Source: Bhargavaea beijingensis (GTDB taxonomy: Bacteria; Bacillota; Bacilli; Bacillales_A; Planococcaceae). Taken from it: a stretch of 64,000 bases of DNA. The notes beneath the pieces are model-generated. The model searched no databases, was not told where the DNA came from, and was given only the letters and a program-made list of their open reading frames with translations. A program made the position numbers and the translations under genes. The stretch spans positions 123,230-187,229 of the forward strand of contig NZ_FNAR01000004.1 in assembly GCF_900101985.1 (NCBI RefSeq). Reading direction: 5' to 3'. Of this stretch, positions 29,796-38,408 are shown one piece after another. Positions within the stretch are counted from its first letter, which is position 1, and the number at the start of each line of letters is the position of its first letter.

Positions 29796-30593
29796 TCATC
29801 CCTTTAGCGGATGGTCGTCATTGATCAGTATACGTTCGCACCGGATTGCTTTCCCGGAGCCCGCATCCGCTTCCACAAAAAATCCGCCGAGTTGCGTTCG
29901 GCCTTTTTTCGGCACCTCAAATCGGGCCGGCAGGTTGGTGCGGAAGCGGTACAGCACTTCTTCTTTTCTCATGCCGAGAATCCCGTCGTAAGGCCCGGTC
30001 ATTCCGGCGTCCGTCAGATAAGCGGTCCCGCCCGGAAGAATCCTCTCATCCGCCGTCTGGACATGCGTATGGGTCCCGACCACGGCCGTCGCACGGCCAT
30101 CCAGGTGCCAACCCATGGCAATTTTCTCACTGGTCGCTTCTGCATGGAAGTCGACAAATACAAGAGGCGACTCGGCCTTGGCCTGGGCGATCAGCTGGTC
30201 TGCCGCTTCAAACGGATCGTCATGGGGAGGCATGAATGCCCGGCCATGAAGATTGATGACCGTCAGCAGGCCCGCCTCCTTTGAGATGGTTGTCATGCCG
30301 CGCCCAGGGGCTTCCGGCGAGAAATTTGCCGGCCTGATCAGCGCGTCAGCCCCGTCGATAAAGTCGAAAATTTCTTTTTTGTCCCAGGTGTGGTTTCCCA
30401 TTGTGATGATGTCCACTCCCCCGAAGATGAGGTCATCATAATCCTGGCGCCTCAGCCCCTTGCCCGATGCGGCGTTTTCACCGTTGGCGATGACCACATC
30501 CGGTGCATATTTTCTACGCAGTCCGGGCAGCGTCCGCCGGACCATTTCCATGCCCGGCTCGCCGACAATATCTCCGATAAACAGAATTTTCAC
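29796..30593 (-). CDS. ymdB: YmdB-family metallophosphoesterase (2',3'-cyclic nucleotide type)
   Basis: 265 residues (B. subtilis 264). Di-metal phosphodiesterase motifs in order: FIGDIVGEPG (Asp), IANGENAASGKG (Asn/Glu), MGNHTWDKKE (Asn-His), FHAEATSEK, and the late VGTHTHVQTAD with GGTAYLTDAGM. In B. subtilis YmdB influences biofilm and motility decisions and interacts with the RNA decay machinery. The ATG start is at 30593. It lies directly downstream of rny with a hairpin terminator between, so both combined and separate expression are possible. Confidence 0.95.
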   Translation of the reverse strand: MKILFIGDIVGEPGMEMVRRTLPGLRRKYAPDVVIANGENAASGKGLRRQDYDDLIFGGVDIITMGNHTWDKKEIFDFIDGADALIRPANFSPEAPGRGMTTISKEAGLLTVINLHGRAFMPPHDDPFEAADQLIAQAKAESPLVFVDFHAEATSEKIAMGWHLDGRATAVVGTHTHVQTADERILPGGTAYLTDAGMTGPYDGILGMRKEEVLYRFRTNLPARFEVPKKGRTQLGGFFVEADAGSGKAIRCERILINDDHPLKG

Positions 30594-30621
30594 TTGTTAT
30601 TCTCTCCGTCCTGTTGCAGCA

Positions 30622-30658
30622 ATGGAAAAGGCTTCCCGGACATTTCCCCAGGAAGCCT
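30622..30658 (-). terminator. Hairpin between rny and ymdB
   Basis: On the minus strand AGGCTTCC, 14-base loop, GGAAGCCT, then TTTCC. The T run is short, so partial read-through to ymdB is likely. Confidence 0.65.
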
Positions 30659-30668
30659 GTGCATGCTG

Positions 30669-32234
30669 TTATTTTGCGTATTCGACCGCCCGGGTCTCCC
30701 GGATGACAGTCACTTTGATGTGGCCCGGATAATCGAGTTCGCTTTCGATCCGTTTCCGGATATCCCGCGCAAGCCGGTGGGCCGTGATGTCGTCCACCTG
30801 ATCCGGACGTACGATGATGCGGACTTCCCGTCCCGCCTGGATGGCGAAGGACTTCTCGACACCATCGTAGTCTTCAGCGATTTCCTCGAGCTTTTCAAGA
30901 CGGCGGATATAGTTCTCCAGCGTCTCGCTCCTGGCACCCGGACGGGCTGCCGACAGAGCGTCGGCGGCGGCCACAAGAATGGCGATGACCGATGTCGGCT
31001 CCGTGTCCCCGTGGTGGGAAGCGATGCTGTTGATAACGACCGGATGCTCTTTGTACTTGGTGGCAAGCTCTACACCGATCTCGACGTGGCTGCCTTCCAC
31101 CTCGTGGTCGATTGCCTTTCCGATGTCATGCATCAGCCCCGCGCGCCGCGCAAGCGCGATGTCAGAATCCTTGAACCCGAGCTCGGCCGCGAGAAGTCCC
31201 GACAGATAAGCCACTTCTTTCGAATGCTTCAGGACGTTCTGGCCATAGCTTGTCCGGTACTTGAGGCGTCCGATGATCTTGATGAGATCCGGGTGGAGAT
31301 TGTGGATCCCGAGATCGAATGTCGTCTGCTCGCCCGCTTCGCGGATCTGCTCGTCGACTTCCTTGCGGGACTTCTCCACCATCTCTTCGATACGGGCCGG
31401 GTGGATCCGGCCGTCCTGGACCAGCTTCTCAAGAGCCAGCCGTGCGATTTCGCGGCGGATCGGATCAAAGCCTGACAGGATCACCGCTTCCGGTGTATCG
31501 TCGATGATCAGGTCGATTCCGGTCAGGGTCTCCAAGGTGCGGATATTCCGTCCCTCTCTTCCGATGATCCGGCCCTTCATCTCATCGTTTGGCAGATTGA
31601 CCACCGATACGGTCGTTTCCGCCACATGGTCGGCAGCAAACCGCTGCAGCGCCAGTGACAGGATTTCACGGGCCTTTTTGTCTGAGTCCTCTTTCGCCCG
31701 CAGTTCGGCCTCCCTGGTCATGACGGCGATGTCCGTCGAAAGCTCTGTTTCCACTTCCGAAAGGATCAGCTTCCGTGCTTCTTCCCGGGTAAGTGCCGAT
31801 ATGCGTTCCAGCTCAGTCTGCTGTTCGCTCATGAGCTGTTCCGCCTTGCTCTCCATCTGTGCGATATGCTGTTGTCGTTCGGCCAAAGCGTCTTCCTTGC
31901 GCTCCAGACCCGCTTCACGTTTGTTCAGCGCATCCTCCTTGCGGTCAAGATTCTCTTCCTTCTGCAACAGCCGGCTTTCCTGCCGCTGGAGTTCCGCGCG
32001 GCGGTCCCGGATGTCCGATTCGGCTTCTGTCCGTAGTTTGTGAGTTTCATCTTTCGCTTCAAGTAGCGCTTCTTTTTTCAGTGCCTCCGCTTCGCGCCTG
32101 CCTTCTTCCACGATGGATTCGGCAGACTGCTTCGCACCGGTCACTTTGGAATCGTTCACTTGTTTTAAGGCAAAAAAGCCAACAACTGCACCGACGATGA
32201 GTCCGAGCAAAGCGGAGATGATCACTTCAACCAT
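30669..32234 (-). CDS. rny: Ribonuclease Y
   Basis: Membrane-bound endoribonuclease that starts mRNA decay. 521 residues (B. subtilis 520). N-terminal membrane helix (about 2-24), a long charged coiled coil to about residue 200, a KH domain ([15 protein letters not shown]), and the HD domain with [13 protein letters not shown]. The ATG at 32234 is chosen because GGAGGTG stands six bases upstream; a GTG at 32243 overlaps that site. It has its own strong promoter at 32365-32393. Confidence 0.97.
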   Translation of the reverse strand: MVEVIISALLGLIVGAVVGFFALKQVNDSKVTGAKQSAESIVEEGRREAEALKKEALLEAKDETHKLRTEAESDIRDRRAELQRQESRLLQKEENLDRKEDALNKREAGLERKEDALAERQQHIAQMESKAEQLMSEQQTELERISALTREEARKLILSEVETELSTDIAVMTREAELRAKEDSDKKAREILSLALQRFAADHVAETTVSVVNLPNDEMKGRIIGREGRNIRTLETLTGIDLIIDDTPEAVILSGFDPIRREIARLALEKLVQDGRIHPARIEEMVEKSRKEVDEQIREAGEQTTFDLGIHNLHPDLIKIIGRLKYRTSYGQNVLKHSKEVAYLSGLLAAELGFKDSDIALARRAGLMHDIGKAIDHEVEGSHVEIGVELATKYKEHPVVINSIASHHGDTEPTSVIAILVAAADALSAARPGARSETLENYIRRLEKLEEIAEDYDGVEKSFAIQAGREVRIIVRPDQVDDITAHRLARDIRKRIESELDYPGHIKVTVIRETRAVEYAK

Positions 32235-32364
32235 TGAGGTCACCTCCCCCTGCTTTCATTCGTCTGTTAAACCATTCCGGCTTCAGGCCGGACATTCATG
32301 CTGTTCATGCCGTGCTTGCATAAAATCTATCATGATGGCCATTGGATAAATCTATCCATCTTTA

Positions 32365-32393
32365 ATTGTACCGGCGGCAAAAAGCGCTGTCAA
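32365..32393 (-). promoter_or_regulatory. rny promoter (sigma-A)
   Basis: On the minus strand perfect TTGACA (32388-32393), 17 bases, TACAAT (32365-32370). About 130 bases of leader precede the ATG and hold a TCCGGC/GCCGGA hairpin near 32276-32292. Confidence 0.8.
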
Positions 32394-32445
32394 GGTGGGA
32401 AGAAGGACGGTTTCCAACATTTCCCCCCTCTCTTTCCGCAAGTGA

Positions 32446-32502
32446 AAACAGCCGGCAGCGCCACCGCTTTTCTCCGGGGAGAAGAGGGAGCCACTGCCGG
32501 CC
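32446..32502 (-). terminator. Terminator after recA
   Basis: On the minus strand a long imperfect hairpin closed by GCCGGCAG/CTGCCGGC, with inner pairing, followed by TGTTTTCAC. Confidence 0.65.
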
Positions 32503-32529
32503 GGGACCGGTCCAAAACCGGGTGTATTC

Positions 32530-33591
32530 TTACTTTTCTTCGTCGATGAGCAGGTCGAAGATTTCGTCCTCGGACTCTTCTTCTTCCTCCATTGCAACCT
32601 GGGGACCGTCCAGACCATAGGCTTCACGAATTTTTCCTGCGATTTCCTGGCGGATATCGGGGTTTTCCTTCAGGAACTGTTTTGCATTTTCCCGGCCCTG
32701 GCCAAGTCGTTCGCCGTTGTATGAGTACCAGGAACCGCTTTTCTGGACAACATCGTTTTCTGCACCAAGGTCGATGATCTCACCTTCCTTGGAAATTCCT
32801 TCTCCGTACATGATGTCGACTTCCGCCGTACGGAACGGAGGGGCCACCTTGTTCTTGACGACCTTGATTCTTGTGCGGTTACCTACGAAGTCATTGCCTT
32901 GCTTGATCGACTCCGCACGGCGGACTTCAAGGCGCACGGAACTGTAGAACTTCAGCGCGCGGCCGCCCGGCGTGGTTTCCGGGTTTCCGAACATGACGCC
33001 CACTTTCTCACGGATCTGGTTGATGAAGATTGCGATTGTTTTCGATTTATTGATCGCGCCGGAAAGCTTCCGGAGCGCCTGGGACATGAGGCGGGCCTGG
33101 AGACCGACATGGGAATCTCCCATTTCGCCTTCGATTTCCGCTTTCGGCACAAGTGCCGCGACGGAGTCAATGACGATAATATCGATCGCGCCGCTGCGTA
33201 CAAGCGCTTCTGCGATTTCGAGCGCCTGTTCCCCCGTGTCCGGCTGGGAAAGGAGGAGTTCATCGATGTTGACGCCGAGCTTCTGTGCGTAGACAGGGTC
33301 GAGAGCGTGCTCGGCATCGATGAATGCCGCTTGTCCGCCCGCCGCCTGCGCTTCCGCGATGGCATGGAGCGCAACCGTCGTCTTGCCCGAACTTTCCGGT
33401 CCGTAAATTTCAATTACCCGGCCGCGCGGGTATCCGCCTACGCCGAGCGCGGCATCGAGCGTGAGTGAACCGCTCGAAGACGTCGAAATCTCACGATCTG
33501 TCTTTTCGCCCAGTTTCATGACGGACCCTTTCCCGAATTGTTTTTCAATCTGTTTCAATGCCATATCCAATGCAGCTTTGCGATCGCTCAA
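32530..33591 (-). CDS. recA: Recombinase RecA
   Basis: Forms filaments on single-stranded DNA for strand exchange and stimulates LexA cleavage. 353 residues. Walker A GPESSGKT is at 64-71; the Walker B region [16 protein letters not shown], loop L2 [17 protein letters not shown] and the [13 protein letters not shown] stretch are intact. An acidic C-terminal tail ([11 protein letters not shown]) is present. The start is TTG at 33591, after GAGGAGGAAC. A sigma-A promoter and a LexA box lie upstream, so it belongs to the SOS regulon seen at lexA-yneA. Confidence 0.98.
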   Translation of the reverse strand: MSDRKAALDMALKQIEKQFGKGSVMKLGEKTDREISTSSSGSLTLDAALGVGGYPRGRVIEIYGPESSGKTTVALHAIAEAQAAGGQAAFIDAEHALDPVYAQKLGVNIDELLLSQPDTGEQALEIAEALVRSGAIDIIVIDSVAALVPKAEIEGEMGDSHVGLQARLMSQALRKLSGAINKSKTIAIFINQIREKVGVMFGNPETTPGGRALKFYSSVRLEVRRAESIKQGNDFVGNRTRIKVVKNKVAPPFRTAEVDIMYGEGISKEGEIIDLGAENDVVQKSGSWYSYNGERLGQGRENAKQFLKENPDIRQEIAGKIREAYGLDGPQVAMEEEEESEDEIFDLLIDEEK

Positions 33592-33636
33592 ACTTGTTCC
33601 TCCTCATGGGTATATACTGGTTTTCTTTCTGTCTCT

Positions 33637-33665
33637 ACTATACTCGGTTATTGAGAAAAACACAA
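33637..33665 (-). promoter_or_regulatory. recA promoter (sigma-A)
   Basis: On the minus strand TTGTGT (33660-33665), 17 bases, TATAGT (33637-33642). Confidence 0.7.
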
Positions 33666-33673
33666 GAAAAAAG

Positions 33674-33687
33674 CGAACATCCATTCG
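33674..33687. promoter_or_regulatory. LexA box upstream of recA
   Basis: CGAACATCCATTCG matches CGAAC-N4-GTTCG with one mismatch. It lies about ten bases upstream of the recA -35. Confidence 0.78.
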
Positions 33688-33752
33688 ATTTTCATGCAGG
33701 ACATATTTGAAATTTGAGCAGTATTTAAAACCCGTTTTTGGATTTTGGCATG

Positions 33753-33785
33753 ACAAAAGGCGCCGACATTCAAATTCGCGGCGCC
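33753..33785 (-). terminator. Terminator after cinA
   Basis: On the minus strand GGCGCCG, 13-base loop, CGGCGCC, TTTTGTC. It separates cinA from recA, which are often co-transcribed in other bacteria. Confidence 0.75.
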
Positions 33786-33793
33786 TCTGTATC

Positions 33794-35047
33794 TCAATTA
33801 TCCCGGACCGATGTGTCCCCGATCATCCGGATCAGCATATGCATCGCCGATTTCACGGCCCTGATCCGATTGGTGTTCCGCATGCCCGAAAGCAGCAGTT
33901 CCCGTGTCCTCATTTCTTCTCCGGAGGCGATGGCGACCCAGACAGTGCCGCCCGGCTTGCCGTCATGCGGATCCGGACCGGCAGCCCCGGTCAGTCCGAC
34001 CCCGTAATCGGTGCCGAACTTTTCGCGGACAGCTTTCGCCATCGCGGAAGCCGTCTCTTCGCTGACGACCCCCTTTTCTTCAAGGAGTGCAGCCGGGATC
34101 CCCAGCTGTTCTTTTTTTGAGTCGGCTGTATAAGTCACAACACCGCCGGTAAGGGCGGCGCTGATGCCGGGCTGTTCGGCGAGTTCCGACATGAATAGGC
34201 CGGCTGTAAGACTTTCCGCGGCGGAGATGGTCAGGCCGTTCCCGATCAGCAGTGAGGCGGCTTTTGAAACGAGCGTCTCTTCATCATAACCATACAGATA
34301 CTGGCCGGCAATTTTGCGGATCTCCGCTTCCGCACCGTCCAGCAGCCCGGCCGCTTCCTCTACGGTTTTCGCCTTCGCAGTCGCGCGGATCGTCACTTCG
34401 CCGTCGGAAGCGAGCGGGGCAAGCGTCGGATTCGTCTGGTTGTCCAACAGATCTGACATCCGGTGCTCCAGCTCCGCTTCCCCGATTCCGTAGAAACGGA
34501 AAACCCTTGAAGCGATCGGGCCCGAGAAGCCGGCGAGTCGCGCAAGATTCGGTTTCGCCTGAACAGTGAACATGGGTTCCATTTCCTTCGGGGGTCCCGG
34601 CAAAAGGAGATAGTGGCGGCTGCCCGAAGCAAACAGCATGCCCGGCGCCATGCCGTGATGATTTTGCAGCACCGTCGCCCCTTCGAGAATGAGTGCCTGC
34701 TTTTTGTTGTTATCCGTCATTTCGCGGCCCATGCGGTCAAACCAGGCACGGATTGATACGAGCGCCTCATCATCATAGACGAGTCGGGCGCCGGCATGGC
34801 GGGCGATCGTTTCCTTCGTCAGATCATCCTTTGTCGGGCCGAGCCCCCCTGTAAAGATCAGCAGGTCAGCCCGTGACTCTGCAATCCGGATTGCTTCCTC
34901 CAGCCGCCCGGGATTGTCCCCGACCACAGTATGGAAGTGGACGCTGATGCCGAGTTCGGCAAGCCCTGCCGAAAGATAGCGGGCGTTTGTGTTATTGATC
35001 TGCCCAAGAAGCAGTTCGGATCCCACGGCAATGATTTCGGCTTTCAA
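33794..35047 (-). CDS. cinA: CinA-like competence/damage-inducible protein
   Basis: 417 residues (B. subtilis 416). The N-terminal MoaB/MogA-like domain (AEIIAVGSELLLGQINNTNARYLS, TGGLGPTKDD) is linked to ADP-ribose or nucleotide pyrophosphatase activity in the family. The C-terminal CinA domain (SAAESLTAGLFMSELAEQPG, GLTGAAGPDPHDGKPGGTVWV) is a nicotinamide mononucleotide deamidase in pyridine nucleotide recycling. It lies 12 bases after pgsA and upstream of recA, the common cinA-recA order. Confidence 0.95.
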   Translation of the reverse strand: MKAEIIAVGSELLLGQINNTNARYLSAGLAELGISVHFHTVVGDNPGRLEEAIRIAESRADLLIFTGGLGPTKDDLTKETIARHAGARLVYDDEALVSIRAWFDRMGREMTDNNKKQALILEGATVLQNHHGMAPGMLFASGSRHYLLLPGPPKEMEPMFTVQAKPNLARLAGFSGPIASRVFRFYGIGEAELEHRMSDLLDNQTNPTLAPLASDGEVTIRATAKAKTVEEAAGLLDGAEAEIRKIAGQYLYGYDEETLVSKAASLLIGNGLTISAAESLTAGLFMSELAEQPGISAALTGGVVTYTADSKKEQLGIPAALLEEKGVVSEETASAMAKAVREKFGTDYGVGLTGAAGPDPHDGKPGGTVWVAIASGEEMRTRELLLSGMRNTNRIRAVKSAMHMLIRMIGDTSVRDN

Positions 35048-35059
35048 GTTGATTCCCCC

Positions 35060-35638
35060 TTACATAGAATCCAGCAGGACACGCCGGTTTTTATAGAAGT
35101 AGTCCAAACCGGACCAGACCGTGAAGAGAAGCGCGATGTAGAGCATGATCGTACCGAACGGGATGCCGGCAGCTTCAAAGAAGATGTTGTGGAACAGCAG
35201 GAAGATGGTGGCAAGAAGCTGTGTGGTCGTTTTGATTTTCCCCAGCATGTTCGCCGCCACGACTTCCCCACCGCCGGCCAGGATCAGGCGCAGGCCGGTC
35301 ACCGCGAATTCGCGGCTGATGATGATGATGACGACCCATGAAGGCGCAAACCCCATCTCCACAAGGATGATCAGGGCCGAGGATACGAGCAGCTTGTCGG
35401 CCAAAGGATCAAGGAATTTGCCCATGTTCGTGACCAGATTGTATTTGCGGGCCAAGTGGCCGTCGAACCAGTCGGTCAGCGCCGCTACCACAAAAATAAG
35501 CCCGCCGATCAGGTGCTCGACCGGTAGTTCCACACCGCCTGCACGGATGGTGCCCATGCCGAAATCAACAAGCATGAAGAGGATGAACACCGGGATGAGC
35601 AGGACTCTTGCCACGGTGATCTTATTAGGTAAATTCAT
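35060..35638 (-). CDS. pgsA: CDP-diacylglycerol-glycerol-3-phosphate 3-phosphatidyltransferase
   Basis: Makes phosphatidylglycerol phosphate, the committed step to phosphatidylglycerol and cardiolipin. 192 residues, multi-spanning. The CDP-alcohol phosphotransferase motif is complete: Asp59-Gly60-x2-Ala63-Arg64-x8-Gly73-x3-Asp77-x3-Asp81, with Asp56 before it. MNLPNKITVARVLLIP at the N-terminus is typical. It follows rodZ and precedes cinA-recA, as in B. subtilis. Confidence 0.97.
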   Translation of the reverse strand: MNLPNKITVARVLLIPVFILFMLVDFGMGTIRAGGVELPVEHLIGGLIFVVAALTDWFDGHLARKYNLVTNMGKFLDPLADKLLVSSALIILVEMGFAPSWVVIIIISREFAVTGLRLILAGGGEVVAANMLGKIKTTTQLLATIFLLFHNIFFEAAGIPFGTIMLYIALLFTVWSGLDYFYKNRRVLLDSM

Positions 35639-35655
35639 GAATTACTCCGCCTTTC

Positions 35656-35685
35656 AAAAAAAATAAGTCATCCCTAGAGATGACT
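35656..35685 (-). terminator. Terminator after rodZ
   Basis: On the minus strand AGTCATC, 6-base loop, GATGACT, TA and then eight T; the rodZ stop codon is inside the stem. Confidence 0.82.
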
Positions 35686-36583
35686 ATTGAGCAGTACCAA
35701 ACTGGATAATAATGTTCTGGGTCACCCGCTCCGACCCCGGAATCGCGTATTCGAGCTGATTTCCGTTCACGCTGATTTCAACACCCGGTACATAGCCGAT
35801 CCGGAAACGCAGCCATTGTATGCCTTCCGCCTCGATGGTCTCTTTCTGTCCGTCCTCCAGGCTCTTGCTCAAGTACTGTTTCCCGGAATTATCGGTCACG
35901 GAAACCCAGGAGCGCCCTTTTCCGGTCAGTGTGATGCTCGCCTTGTCGGTGCCTGTAAGGTTATAGAAGGTGTTTTCGCCCTCGGATCTGTCAACTGTAA
36001 GCGCAGCTTCAGGCTCCTCGGATTCTTCCTCTTCCTCCGAGGCATCCGATTTCCCGGCGGATTCGTCCTTTCCGGAGGATTCATCGTCTTCGGCAGGGGC
36101 TGCTTTTTCGGCATCTTCAGGACCGATCTGTTCCACCTGGACGGTGCTTTCGGTTTCGTTGACTTCTTCGGCCGGGTCCGTGTCTGCGGCCTGATTCGCC
36201 TTCAAGAACCAGACGATGCCGACGGCCATCACGATGAAAAGCGCGAGGATAATCTTCGGCATCATTTCTGCCGCCTTGCCCGCGCGCCTCATGGACGTGC
36301 GCCTCATCACCGGGGCCGACATGCCCGGCGAACCTTCCGTAACGAGCGGCTCGGGTGCCTCCGCTTTGTACATGGCCAGCATTTCGTCCGCTTCCAGGCC
36401 GACCGCTTCCGCGTATTGCTTGATAAACGCCCGAACGTAGAAAGTGCCGGGCATGATGCCGAACTTGCCCTCCTCGATTGCGGCAAGATAACGCTTCTGT
36501 ATTTTAGTGATTTCCTGCAAATCTTCAAGCGAGTAACCTTTTTCCATTCTCGCCTGTTTTAGCCGAGCGCCCAATTCGGACAA
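35684..36583 (-). CDS. rodZ: RodZ-like cell-shape protein (YmfM)
   Basis: 299 residues (B. subtilis YmfM 288). The cytoplasmic Xre-type helix-turn-helix (residues 1-70, LGARLKQARMEKGYSLEDLQ, TFYVRAFIKQYAE) is followed by a basic stretch and one membrane helix (about 108-127, PKIILALFIVMAVGIVWFL). An extracellular Glu/Ser/Asp-rich linker leads to a DUF4115-like domain. RodZ links MreB to the elongation machinery. The start is TTG at 36583, six bases after GGAAGGTG; the frame is open further upstream but without a site. Confidence 0.92.
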   Translation of the reverse strand: MSELGARLKQARMEKGYSLEDLQEITKIQKRYLAAIEEGKFGIMPGTFYVRAFIKQYAEAVGLEADEMLAMYKAEAPEPLVTEGSPGMSAPVMRRTSMRRAGKAAEMMPKIILALFIVMAVGIVWFLKANQAADTDPAEEVNETESTVQVEQIGPEDAEKAAPAEDDESSGKDESAGKSDASEEEEESEEPEAALTVDRSEGENTFYNLTGTDKASITLTGKGRSWVSVTDNSGKQYLSKSLEDGQKETIEAEGIQWLRFRIGYVPGVEISVNGNQLEYAIPGSERVTQNIIIQFGTAQ

Positions 36584-36599
36584 CCAAAACACCTTCCTA

Positions 36600-37391
36600 T
36601 CAAATATTGAATCCGAAATCCATCCCGCTCCGGCTCGACATCCTGTCGTTTTCTTCCAGTATCTCGTAAGTGATTTCTTCATTTTCATCACGGCGGATTT
36701 CGATGATGTAGTCGAAGTCATCCATCGTGTACTCAGAAAGACGCACGAACATGTCCGGATGTTCCACAACCTTGATCGCGGGCAGACGCATGATCTCCCG
36801 GACGAGCTGCATATGCCGCTCGTCACTCGCCTTCCTGGTCACGATGCCGTCCAGGATAAAGACGTTATTCGGTGAAAATTCGTCACCGGCAAGCTGGCTG
36901 CGGACCGTCTGGCGGAGCATCGTAGAAGAAAGGAAGATCCATTTCTTGTTCGCACTCACACTGGCTGCTACGACAGACTCTGTCTTCCCCACTCGGGGCA
37001 TGCCGCGAATGCCGATCAGTTTGTGGCCTTCCTGTTTGAAGATTTCGGCCATGAAATCGACGAGGATACCGAGCTCGTCCCGCACGAAGCGGAATGTTTT
37101 TTTGTCGTCGGCATCGCGCTGGATGTATCGTCCGTGCCGGACTGCCAAAATATCCCGGAGCTTCGGATGCCTCAGTTTCCTGACATTGATCATGTCCATT
37201 GTTGAGGCGATCAGTTCAAACCGCTCGATGGCATCATCGTTCTCGGTCCGGAGCAGCATGCCTCTCCTGCCCTGGTCAACACCGTTGATTGTCACGATGT
37301 TGACGCGCAGCAGACCGAGAAGGGAAGAGATTTCCCCCAGAAGCCCAGGCCGGTTCACTTCGATTTCATACTCCATATACCACTCACTCAA
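36600..37391 (-). CDS. ymfK: YmfK-family protein (DUF3388, ACT-like N-terminus)
   Basis: 263 residues of unknown function, strongly conserved with B. subtilis YmfK. Residues about 5-80 resemble an ACT-type regulatory domain (NRPGLLGEISSLLGLL, TINGVDQGRRGMLLR). The second part has RHGRYIQRDADDKKTFRF and a P-loop-like GIRGMPRVGKTES, so nucleotide binding is possible. The start is TTG at 37391, with GGAGG nine bases upstream, giving LSEWYMEYEI to match MEWYFEYEI. It precedes rodZ by 16 bases. Confidence 0.9.
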   Translation of the reverse strand: MSEWYMEYEIEVNRPGLLGEISSLLGLLRVNIVTINGVDQGRRGMLLRTENDDAIERFELIASTMDMINVRKLRHPKLRDILAVRHGRYIQRDADDKKTFRFVRDELGILVDFMAEIFKQEGHKLIGIRGMPRVGKTESVVAASVSANKKWIFLSSTMLRQTVRSQLAGDEFSPNNVFILDGIVTRKASDERHMQLVREIMRLPAIKVVEHPDMFVRLSEYTMDDFDYIIEIRRDENEEITYEILEENDRMSSRSGMDFGFNI

Positions 37392-37623
37392 TTTGGGTCG
37401 CCTCCATCGGCGCCGGATGCGCAATGTATTTCTATCATATCGGATTTGTCATTTGAAGAAAAGAGATAGCCCGAGGGATTTGAGACATATTAGAAGTCTC
37501 AGACTCGTAAATGCCATGGATAGGAGCATGATACCAATTGCATGAATTCCCCTAGATCAGCCCCCGTGTTTTTGCTTACCGCGGGTTTCGTAACGTAAAA
37601 CAAGATCCGGGCCTGCAGATGTT
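37392..37623. other. Intergenic region upstream of ymfK; no gene
   Basis: About 230 bases between ymfK and the terminator of ymfI. On the minus strand a TATGAT at 37436-37441 could be the ymfK -10, without a good -35. GAGAC/GTCTC (37479-37498) can form a weak hairpin. Nothing else is recognisable. Confidence 0.4.
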
Positions 37624-37666
37624 TTTTCAACCAAACAGCGGACCGGGCTTGTGGGCACCGGTCCGC
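37624..37666 (-). terminator. Terminator after ymfI
   Basis: On the minus strand GCGGACCGG, loop, CCGGTCCGC, then TGTTTGGTTG with TTTTTT further on. Confidence 0.7.
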
Positions 37667-37673
37667 CTTTTGT

Positions 37674-38408
37674 TCAGATATACCATCCGCCATTGACTTT
37701 GATGATCTCGCCGGTGATGTAGCGGGATTGTTCACTGAGCAGGAAGTCCACCGTTCCTGCCACTTCTTCAGGGGAACCCGGGCGCATCAGCGGAATCTCT
37801 CCGAACGCCATCCGGCGCTCTTCCTCATCCAGATGGCTGTTCATTGATGTCTCGATCCAACCGGGGGAGACGGCGTTCACCAGTACATTCGAGGCGGCAG
37901 CTTCCTTGGCGTAGGCCTTGACGAATGCATGGACCGCTCCCTTGACCGCGGAATAGGCCACTTCCCCGGCAGCTCCCGTGTCCCCCCAGATCGAGCCGAT
38001 CATAACTACGCGGGAAACGGGATGGCGGCGCAGTTTTTCTGAAACCAAGCCGATATACCGCATCGGATTGGCGACATGGACTCGCCAAAGGGCGTCTAGG
38101 TCATCCATATCCGTGTCCGACAGCAGTTTGGTCATTCCCTGACCGGCGCACGAAACGACCGCCTGTATGTCGCCGGTTGCGGCTGCCAGGCGATCTCCTC
38201 CGTCCGGAGCAGCGAAATCCGACTTCACCGCCATGAACCGTTGGTCTGGATACGTCTCTGTCAGCCGCTTTTCAAGTGTGGATGCGGAATCACAGGAAGA
38301 GTTGTAATGAAGGTACAGGGACCAACCGGAGGCAGCCAGCCGCTCGGCAACAGCGGTTCCGATTCCGCCGGATGCCCCGAGCACCGCCGCTGTCTTGGAC
38401 AGGGTCAC
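37674..38408 (-). CDS. ymfI: Short-chain dehydrogenase/reductase (YmfI, FabG-like)
   Basis: 244-residue Rossmann-fold oxidoreductase. The cofactor loop is GASGGIG near the N-terminus, the catalytic Ser in IGSIWGDTGA, and Tyr/Lys in VAYSAVKGAV; SPGWIETSMN and the C-terminal NGGWYI resemble FabG. The substrate is unknown. The GTG start at 38408 overlaps the ymfH stop (GTGA), so it is translationally coupled to the M16 pair. Confidence 0.92.
   Translation of the reverse strand: MTLSKTAAVLGASGGIGTAVAERLAASGWSLYLHYNSSCDSASTLEKRLTETYPDQRFMAVKSDFAAPDGGDRLAAATGDIQAVVSCAGQGMTKLLSDTDMDDLDALWRVHVANPMRYIGLVSEKLRRHPVSRVVMIGSIWGDTGAAGEVAYSAVKGAVHAFVKAYAKEAAASNVLVNAVSPGWIETSMNSHLDEEERRMAFGEIPLMRPGSPEEVAGTVDFLLSEQSRYITGEIIKVNGGWYI

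Noticed and set aside
37479..37498. GAGAC/GTCTC hairpin upstream of ymfK as a terminator or operator
   Set aside because: The stem is only five bases with a long loop and no T run.
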